The notes under the pieces are model-generated. The model ran no database searches and was not told where the DNA came from. It worked only from the letters and a program-made list of their open reading frames with translations. Below, one piece after another: positions 6,927-12,286 of a DNA stretch of 12,286 nt. Origin of the DNA: Bacteroidota bacterium (GTDB lineage: Bacteria > Bacteroidota > Rhodothermia > Rhodothermales > UBA10348). Location: NCBI GenBank assembly GCA_004356385.1, contig SMXL01000096.1, positions 1 through 12,286 of the forward strand, written 5' to 3'. A program made the translations under genes and the position numbers. The stretch's first letter is position 1. Each line of letters starts with the position of its first letter.

Positions 6927-7568
6927 TTCACCGGTCTCGGTCAGAAACGGATTGGTTGCAACTTCTTCGCCAATGGTAGTCTCTGGGCCGTGACCAGAGT
7001 AAACGATAAAGTCGTTTCCCAGCGGGACGATTTTCTGGAAGATGGATTGCATCAGCACCGGTAGCGAGCCCTGCCACAAATCCGTTCTTCCGATCGATCC
7101 GCGGAATAGAATGTCGCCAGCGATCACGTATTTCTCTTCCCGATTGATGAATGAAACCGAGCCAGGAGAATGACCGGGAGTATGAACGACGTCGAAGGTG
7201 ATGCTTCCTAAGGTTACCTGATCGCCTTCTACAAGTGCGTCTCCAGGCGGATTCGGAGTATCGAGCGGCAGACCAAACATCTTGGCCTGGACAGGTGCGT
7301 TTTTGAGGAGTAAGACATCGTCGGGATGGATACGCCAGTCAAGTCCAAATGCCTCTGACAGCGCATTGCAGCCAAAAATATGATCGATATGCCCGTGAGT
7401 CAGGAGCAGATGCCTGACGGTCAATCCGCTTGCCTCTACGTAATTTACTACGACGCCGATCTCCTCTTCTGTCATACAACTGGGATCCACAATGGCCGCC
7501 TCTCCCTCGCTTTCCACGACGAAACAGTTGGTTGAAAACGGGTTAAACGTAAACGATTTGAGAGCCAT
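6915..7568 (-). CDS. Metallo-beta-lactamase-fold hydrolase, glyoxalase II (GloB/YcbL)-like
   Basis: This 217-residue cytosolic protein has the complete metal-ligand set of the GloB-like MBL family: THGHIDH (57-63; His58, His60, Asp62, His63), His133 in HTPGHSPGS, Asp152 in AGDILFRGSIGRTD, and His193 in YSGHGPET. The two-metal hydrolase active site is therefore intact. The short length, lacking the C-terminal helical domain of full glyoxalase II (~250 residues), puts it with YcbL-type thioesterase-like hydrolases. The start MALKSFTFNPFSTNCF is typical of the family, which supports ATG at 7568; a longer TTG-started frame to 7754 would run into the divergent lptF-like gene. It converges on bshA with only 55 bp between the stops. 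A role in hydrolysing acyl-thiol conjugates, possibly of bacillithiol, is plausible but inferred only from family and position. It lacks any rhodanese domain. Confidence 0.88.
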   Translation of the reverse strand: MALKSFTFNPFSTNCFVVESEGEAAIVDPSCMTEEEIGVVVNYVEASGLTVRHLLLTHGHIDHIFGCNALSEAFGLDWRIHPDDVLLLKNAPVQAKMFGLPLDTPNPPGDALVEGDQVTLGSITFDVVHTPGHSPGSVSFINREEKYVIAGDILFRGSIGRTDLWQGSLPVLMQSIFQKIVPLGNDFIVYSGHGPETTIGEEVATNPFLTETGEFGL

Positions 7569-7708
7569 ATCGAGTGAAATGCCGAATAGAATCCTTTGTA
7601 TCTGGCGCTTCGGTGGCGCGCAAGATAGGTACTCCTCGAATTGAAGCGGTACCTTTACAGGTGGCAGGATGGAGTCTGCCTGGATTACGAACCCTGAATC
7701 CGTAAAAG

Positions 7709-9160
7709 ATGAGCATATTTCACCGAATGATCCTTCGGATGTTGCCGGGGCCAATCCTGGCCGCGCTCGCGACGCTGATGTTTCTTCTGGTGATGCAGTT
7801 TCTCATCAAGTACTTACCGGATCTGGTAGGAAAAGGGCTTCCTCCGCTGATCTTCGTCGAATTGGTAAGCTTCAATCTCGCCTACATGCTGGTCCTGGCC
7901 GTGCCCATGTCCATCCTGATTGCCACACTGATGACGTTTAGTAAGCTCGTGGATACGAATGCCTATGCGGTCATGAAGTCGTCGGGTGTTTCATTCCCAC
8001 AAATTGTCTGGCCTGTACTGCTCGTAGGCGTCGTTGCCGCTAGCTTCATGCTGTATTTCAACAACGAAATTCTCCCGGAAGCAAATTTCCGGGCGTCTGC
8101 ACTCTGGATGGATATTCGTGCGACCAAGCCTGGGTTCGATCTGAGGCCGGGTGTGTTTTATGACGGCATAGATCAGTACAAAATCCTGGTAAGAGACATA
8201 CCGCAGGATAACCCTAACGAGCTTCGAGACATCACAATCTTTGATTACACCGACGGTGCAAGATACCGGTCTGAAATATCCGCACGAAGCGGCCGGATCG
8301 AGCCGGCCGGGACCGGTACGTCGATCAATCTGGAACTGTTCGACGGCGAAATTCACAGACGCCAGCCACCCGGAAGCGGCTCGACCGATCGCTACGAACG
8401 GTTGACTTTTGACAGACATCGGCTTCAGTTATCTATAGAAGATCTGTCGTTTGAGAGATCGGATCCGTCGTCAAGGAGACGAGGGGATCGAACCATGCGT
8501 TCCAGTGTCATGAGTCGTCTGGTGGACTCGCTGGTCGTCAATATCGCTGAAAAAAGACAGCATTTGAGAGACTTGACGGCCAGGTTAGGTACCGGCCAGT
8601 CTGTATCCAGTCTTTCGGGGAGTCGCACATTGTATCCAGGTATCATCCCGGATGCAGCAAGAACGCCGGCTGGGGAGTCACGGGATCGATCCAAAACGGA
8701 GGATGTTCTCACGGTTGCGCTGCAGAATGCGCGCATGACGCAATCCCGCATCGAGGGAATCCGGAGCGACGTAGATTTTCTGGACAATTCAGCCGACAGA
8801 TACCGCGTCGAATTGCACAAGAAGGATTCGATCGCTCTGGCCTGTCTGATATTCATCCTTCTCGGTGCTCCGCTCGGACTGATCATTCGGCGCGGAGGCC
8901 TAGGAGTGGCCGCCGCTGCTGCCGTTGGCATATTTATCTTCTACTGGGTAACGCTGGTGAATGGAGAAAAACTCGCCGATCGAGATCTCCTGGATCCATG
9001 GATGGGAATGTGGGCTGGAAACATCGTAACCGGGCTGTTGGGTCTCGGACTCGCGGCTTACATGACGTTCGAGTGGAGAAACCTACGCCTTCGAAAGACC
9101 CGCACTTCCAAGACCCTGTCAACCGATCCGGCTTCAGGAGTTGTGGACGCCCGAAAGTGA
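7709..9160 (+). CDS. LptF/LptG-family (YjgP/YjgQ) LPS export permease
   Basis: This 483-residue inner-membrane protein should be one transmembrane half of the LptB2FG ABC transporter, which extracts LPS and passes it to the periplasmic Lpt bridge. The expected layout is visible: three N-terminal membrane helices (about 13-33, 53-80, 100-117), a large periplasmic jellyroll-like region (about 120-245, with FYDGIDQYKILVRDI and SGRIEP), and three C-terminal helices (about 372-393, 398-416, 434-453). Family motifs include VPMSILIATLMTFSKL (65-80), MKSSGVSFPQIVWP (89-102) and ELHKKDSIALACLIFILLGAPLG just before and in helix 4. It is longer than the ~360 residues of E. coli LptF/G because of a charged, helix-prone insertion at about 250-365, a feature I associate with Bacteroidota-type members. 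LptF cannot be separated from LptG on sequence alone. It starts 140 bp from the divergent MBL gene and is followed six bases after its stop by rsmI, so the two are probably co-transcribed. Confidence 0.9.
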   Translation: MSIFHRMILRMLPGPILAALATLMFLLVMQFLIKYLPDLVGKGLPPLIFVELVSFNLAYMLVLAVPMSILIATLMTFSKLVDTNAYAVMKSSGVSFPQIVWPVLLVGVVAASFMLYFNNEILPEANFRASALWMDIRATKPGFDLRPGVFYDGIDQYKILVRDIPQDNPNELRDITIFDYTDGARYRSEISARSGRIEPAGTGTSINLELFDGEIHRRQPPGSGSTDRYERLTFDRHRLQLSIEDLSFERSDPSSRRRGDRTMRSSVMSRLVDSLVVNIAEKRQHLRDLTARLGTGQSVSSLSGSRTLYPGIIPDAARTPAGESRDRSKTEDVLTVALQNARMTQSRIEGIRSDVDFLDNSADRYRVELHKKDSIALACLIFILLGAPLGLIIRRGGLGVAAAAAVGIFIFYWVTLVNGEKLADRDLLDPWMGMWAGNIVTGLLGLGLAAYMTFEWRNLRLRKTRTSKTLSTDPASGVVDARK

Positions 9161-9166
9161 ACTCAC

Positions 9167-9880
9167 ATGGCTGACAAAGGAATTCTTTTTTTGGTGCCAA
9201 CTCCAATCGGTAACCTTGCAGATATGACGTTCCGGGCCGTCACGGTTCTAAAACAAGTGGACCTGATTGCCTGCGAAGACACGCGAACCTCTTCCGTCCT
9301 CTTTTCCGAATACGGTATCACGACGCGAAAAACGAGCTTCCATCTTCACAACGAACATAGGAAAACACCTGTGCTCATTGAAAAACTGAAGACAGGTACC
9401 TCTATCGCCCTCGTAACGGATGCAGGATCTCCAGGCATTTCTGACCCTGGATTTCTTCTCGTTAGAGCAGGCATCGCCGCGGGAATTCGTGTCGAGTCAT
9501 TGCCGGGACCTAACGCAGTCATTCCAGCGCTCACTGCGAGCGGTCTCCCCGCAGACCGCTTTTTGTTCGAAGGATTCCTTCCAACAAAAAAAGGGCGGCT
9601 AAAAAAACTTCAAGGCCTCGCAAGTGAAGATCGGACCATGATTTTTTTCGAATCGCCGCGTCGACTTCACAAACTTCTTCAACAGATGGCGGACGTCTTC
9701 GGGTCGGAGCGACAGGCGGTTGTTTGTCGAGAGATCTCTAAAAAATTCGAAACGTACTATCGTGGTTCTCTCGCAGAATTGAATGAATGGGCCTCCGGAA
9801 AAGAGCGCGTCAGGGGCGAAATTGTAGTTGTTCTTGCCGGAATTGGACACGCGCCACCGCCTTCAACTGTTGATCGATAG
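9167..9880 (+). CDS. rsmI: 16S rRNA (cytidine(1402)-2'-O)-methyltransferase RsmI
   Basis: RsmI uses S-adenosylmethionine to 2'-O-methylate C1402 in the decoding centre of 16S rRNA. The tetrapyrrole-methylase fold motifs are all present: LVPTPIGNL (9-17), ACEDTR (35-40), HNEH (61-64), VTDAGSPGISDPG (83-95), LPGPNA (112-117), FEGFLP (134-139), FFESPRR (160-166), CREISKKFE (187-195) and RGEIVVVL (216-223). At 237 residues it lacks the ~45-residue C-terminal domain of the E. coli enzyme (286), as is usual for the short form in several phyla. The ATG at 9167 is six bases after the stop of the upstream permease gene and leads straight into the first strand. Translational coupling with that gene is likely. 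Confidence 0.95.
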   Translation: MADKGILFLVPTPIGNLADMTFRAVTVLKQVDLIACEDTRTSSVLFSEYGITTRKTSFHLHNEHRKTPVLIEKLKTGTSIALVTDAGSPGISDPGFLLVRAGIAAGIRVESLPGPNAVIPALTASGLPADRFLFEGFLPTKKGRLKKLQGLASEDRTMIFFESPRRLHKLLQQMADVFGSERQAVVCREISKKFETYYRGSLAELNEWASGKERVRGEIVVVLAGIGHAPPPSTVDR

Positions 9881-9938
9881 GGCACTTCCCAACTCTGAAT
9901 CAAAGATGACACGGTCGCGTTCATAGCGCGAGTCGACC

Positions 9939-9960
9939 CGGACGTCCGAATTGGGGCCCC
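9939..9960. repeat. Two adjacent perfect palindromes, CGGACGTCCG and GGGGCCCC
   Basis: CGGACGTCCG (9939-9948) and GGGGCCCC (9953-9960) are both perfectly self-complementary and four bases apart, between rsmI and the DUF2723 gene. They lie immediately upstream of the direct repeat pair. No T-tract follows, so a terminator for rsmI is not evident. Possible protein-binding sites. Confidence 0.35.
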
Positions 9961-9962
9961 TT

Positions 9963-10006
9963 TCTGGAACCACGGGTATCATGCATATCTGGAACCACGG
10001 GAATCA
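9963..10006 (+). repeat. Tandem 19-bp direct repeat before the DUF2723 gene
   Basis: TCTGGAACCACGGGTATCA (9963-9981) recurs as TCTGGAACCACGGGAATCA (9988-10006), 18 of 19 bases identical, with a 25-base period and a six-base spacer. The second copy ends six bases before the ATG at 10013, over the position where a ribosome would bind. It may be a recent local duplication or a paired operator. No further copy was noticed in the window. Confidence 0.85.
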
Positions 10007-10012
10007 ATCACG

Positions 10013-12286
10013 ATGAACTGGAAACGCACCGACAAAATTGTAGCTGGCGCTGTCTTTTTGTATGCGTTGGTACTCTATCTGCTGACCGTGGCACCAACCA
10101 CGTCGTTCTGGGACGCGGGTGAGTTCATTGCGATCGCCAACAGACTCCAGGTCTCCCACCCTCCAGGAGCGCCGTTCTATATGTTGCTCGGACGACTCTT
10201 CTCTATGTTTGTCCCGGTCCAATATGTGGCGTTGTCGATCAACCTTATGTCGGTCCTGTCGAGTGCGTTTACAATTTTATTGCTGCATCTCATCATCGTT
10301 CGCCTGATAGCAGATTGGCAGGGGGATCAAACTTCATGGTCCGATAACGATCGATTCACCGCATTGTTTGGCGGCGTAATAGGAGCCTGCACGTTTGCGG
10401 TATCCGACTCTTTCTGGTTCAACGCCGTGGAAGCTGAAGTTTACGCCATGTCGATGCTCTTTACATCAGCCGTTGTCTGGCTGATCTTGCGCTGGAGAGA
10501 GCAGGCTGCTAAAGAGGAGGCGCAACTGAAGGGTGGTCAGCACCCGTTCGGACTCGTTGCCAATCGATATCTGATTCTCATCGCCTACCTTTTTGGACTG
10601 GCCATCGGAGTTCACCTACTAAACCTGTTAGCCATTTTCTTTATCGCCCTCATCGTCTTTTTTGTCGAATTCGATAAAAGGGAGTGGAACACGAGGCAGC
10701 GAATTTTTGGCCTCGTGTCTGCAGGAATTGTGTCGTCCATCGCGTTCCTCGCCGTGTACCCGGGAATCGTACAGTGGCTACCGGCTGTGATCGGGGAAAG
10801 CGGCTCTCCAGCCTTTTCTCTCTTTCTTTTTATCGGAGGCTTGAGCCTGGCGATCTACTACACGAATAAAAAAAGAATGCAGGCTGTAAACCTGATTCTG
10901 TTGTGTGCTACGATGGTTCTTATCGGTTATTCGACTTATGCGGTCATTTTTATTCGTAGTGCCGCGGATCCGCCCATCGACGAGAACGACCCCGAGACCG
11001 TCGAAGCCATCATTTCTTATTTAAGAAGGGAGCAGTACGGGGACACTCCGCTGCTGAAGGGCCCCACGTATGACAACCGCACCGGAAAGATTGATTCAGC
11101 CAGGGAAGTCTGGTTTCCTCGCAGGTATTCTCCGGATCCCACTCACGTTCGGTACTACGGTAACTATTCTTCGGATTCGGAATATTTTTGGCAGTATCAG
11201 ATCGGACAAATGTATGTCCGATATTTCCTATGGAACTTCGTGGGTCGGGCGAGCGACGAACAGGATGCTCCCGCCATTACGGGGTTGAGCAGCGCCGAGA
11301 CCGCTCCATATTATTTCCAAACGCCGAGCGAACGAGCCGGGCAAAATGTCTTCTACGGTCTTCCCTTGTTGCTCGGCCTGATCGGCGTTGCGTTTCATTT
11401 TTTGAAAGATTGGCGTCGAGCGTTCGCAGTCCTGGTCCTGTTCACCATAACGGGAATCGGAATCATCCTGTATCTCAATCAAACGCCGCTCCAACCACGA
11501 GAGCGAGACTATTCCTATGTGGCCAGTTTTTTCGCGTTCAGTATCTGGATCGGAATTGGTGCCACGGGACTCATTCAACTCATTTCTGAAGTAGTAAAGG
11601 AAAAATTTGGCCGTCAAGATGTGGTGCGTTATGTGAATATCGTGACAGCAGCAATTGTCTTTGCTGTCGTCCCGCTTTTGATGCTGATCGTAAACTATCA
11701 CGATCACGATCGCTCCGGTCGATACGTCGCAAGCGATTACGCCTATAACATGCTCATCTCGTTGGAGGAGAATGCGATCGTATTCACGAACGGAGATAAC
11801 GACACCTTTCCGCTCTGGTACATGCAGGAGGTGGAAGGACTCCGCCAGGACGTTCGTGTGACGAATTTATCGTTGCTCAACACGCCTTGGTATGTACGTC
11901 AGCTAAAAAATCAGTGGTCGCGGGATTCCAGTCCTCTACCGATTACGATGAGTGATAAACTGATTGATGAGCTGGCGATCATCGGCTGGCCGCCATCGAT
12001 CATGGAACTCCCGGTCGACAAAAAGTTACTTCTGAACTCCGGCGAAGTACGAGTTCAGCTCGAGGATTCGAGTAAAATACAGAGCCCCATGAAATGGCAA
12101 CTTAACGGCCGCCCCTACCAGACGGAACCAGAGGTCATCAATCTGCTGTACGGCGCTGATCAGGTGGCGCTCAACATGCTCATGACGAACGCCCAACAGG
12201 GCTGGAAGCGACCCATCTATTTTGCCGTCACCGTAGCCCCTTCTGGCCAGCTCGATCTTAAAAATTATTTTCAACTCGAAGGCCAA
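10013..12286 (+). CDS. DUF2723 polytopic membrane protein, putative GT-C glycosyltransferase; C-terminus beyond right edge
   Basis: The frame is open for 758 codons to the right edge; family members are typically around 1000 residues, so the C-terminal part is missing. The N-terminus carries the DUF2723 hallmark: a first membrane helix (about 9-27) followed by TSFWDAGEFIAIA (30-42), whose Asp34 and Glu37 sit in the extracytoplasmic loop where GT-C enzymes such as protein O-mannosyltransferases hold catalytic acids. Further conserved segments are SHPPGAPFY (48-56), FWFNAVEAEVYAMSM (134-148), GVHLLNLLA (199-207), QPRERDYSYVASFF (494-507) and TNGDNDTFPLWYMQEVEG (592-609). About a dozen hydrophobic helices occupy roughly the first 560 residues; a soluble, probably periplasmic domain follows. 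Fold resemblance suggests transfer of a sugar from a lipid-linked donor to protein or envelope glycan, but the substrate is unknown. The start has no Shine-Dalgarno sequence and lies just after a tandem repeat. Confidence 0.92.
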   Translation, partial: MNWKRTDKIVAGAVFLYALVLYLLTVAPTTSFWDAGEFIAIANRLQVSHPPGAPFYMLLGRLFSMFVPVQYVALSINLMSVLSSAFTILLLHLIIVRLIADWQGDQTSWSDNDRFTALFGGVIGACTFAVSDSFWFNAVEAEVYAMSMLFTSAVVWLILRWREQAAKEEAQLKGGQHPFGLVANRYLILIAYLFGLAIGVHLLNLLAIFFIALIVFFVEFDKREWNTRQRIFGLVSAGIVSSIAFLAVYPGIVQWLPAVIGESGSPAFSLFLFIGGLSLAIYYTNKKRMQAVNLILLCATMVLIGYSTYAVIFIRSAADPPIDENDPETVEAIISYLRREQYGDTPLLKGPTYDNRTGKIDSAREVWFPRRYSPDPTHVRYYGNYSSDSEYFWQYQIGQMYVRYFLWNFVGRASDEQDAPAITGLSSAETAPYYFQTPSERAGQNVFYGLPLLLGLIGVAFHFLKDWRRAFAVLVLFTITGIGIILYLNQTPLQPRERDYSYVASFFAFSIWIGIGATGLIQLISEVVKEKFGRQDVVRYVNIVTAAIVFAVVPLLMLIVNYHDHDRSGRYVASDYAYNMLISLEENAIVFTNGDNDTFPLWYMQEVEGLRQDVRVTNLSLLNTPWYVRQLKNQWSRDSSPLPITMSDKLIDELAIIGWPPSIMELPVDKKLLLNSGEVRVQLEDSSKIQSPMKWQLNGRPYQTEPEVINLLYGADQVALNMLMTNAQQGWKRPIYFAVTVAPSGQLDLKNYFQLEGQ

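Noticed and set aside
6512..6931. Minus-strand 139-codon frame over the 3' end of bshA
   Set aside because: It is antisense to the conserved EX7E-containing part of BshA and has no protein-like features of its own.
7569..7754. N-terminal extension of the MBL hydrolase to a TTG at 7754
   Set aside because: The extension would overlap the start of the divergent permease gene, shows no domain, and precedes the typical MBL N-terminus at 7568.

Overview
The window looks like an ordinary chromosomal segment from a Gram-negative member of the Bacteroidota/Rhodothermota/Balneolota assemblage, with GC content near 50% judged by eye. The lineage call is inferred from gene content. It rests on BshA (bacillithiol synthesis), a PdxB with a long C-terminal domain, a short RsmI of about 237 residues, a long LptF/LptG-type permease, a PorT-like outer-membrane barrel and a DUF2723 membrane protein. 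Weak or absent Shine-Dalgarno sequences before most starts fit this assemblage. I see no tRNA, rRNA, CRISPR array, insertion sequence, transposase or phage gene.

Layout. Positions 1-2379 (minus strand) carry a large exported protein resembling the heparinase II/III (chondroitin AC/alginate lyase-like) family; it runs off the left edge. Then comes pdxB (2650-3840, minus), a 341-bp divergent gap with promoter-like signals, and an exported SleB/CwlJ-type cell-wall hydrolase (4182-4835, plus) closed by a strong intrinsic terminator. Next are an outer-membrane beta-barrel protein (4904-5533, minus) and, diverging from it, bshA (5684-6859, plus). bshA converges on a glyoxalase-II-like metallo-beta-lactamase-fold hydrolase (6915-7568, minus). 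The right side is a plus-strand block: an LptF/LptG-family permease (7709-9160), rsmI (9167-9880, six bases later), and a DUF2723 polytopic protein (10013 onward) that runs off the right edge.

How the genes fit together. Much of the segment concerns the cell envelope: a putative polysaccharide lyase, a peptidoglycan hydrolase, an outer-membrane barrel, an LPS-export permease and a putative GT-C-fold glycosyltransferase. It is mixed with housekeeping metabolism (vitamin B6, bacillithiol, 16S rRNA methylation). Apart from the tight lptF-rsmI pair the genes look independently transcribed, with several divergent and convergent junctions.

I found no convincing undescribed multi-gene system. The points most worth a second look are small non-coding structures: an 18/19-identical direct repeat just before the DUF2723 gene, a perfect 11-bp inverted repeat at the bshA/hydrolase convergence, and a palindrome inside the predicted leader of the SleB-like gene. 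On the protein side they are the possible bacillithiol link of the MBL hydrolase and the large partial heparinase-like protein.
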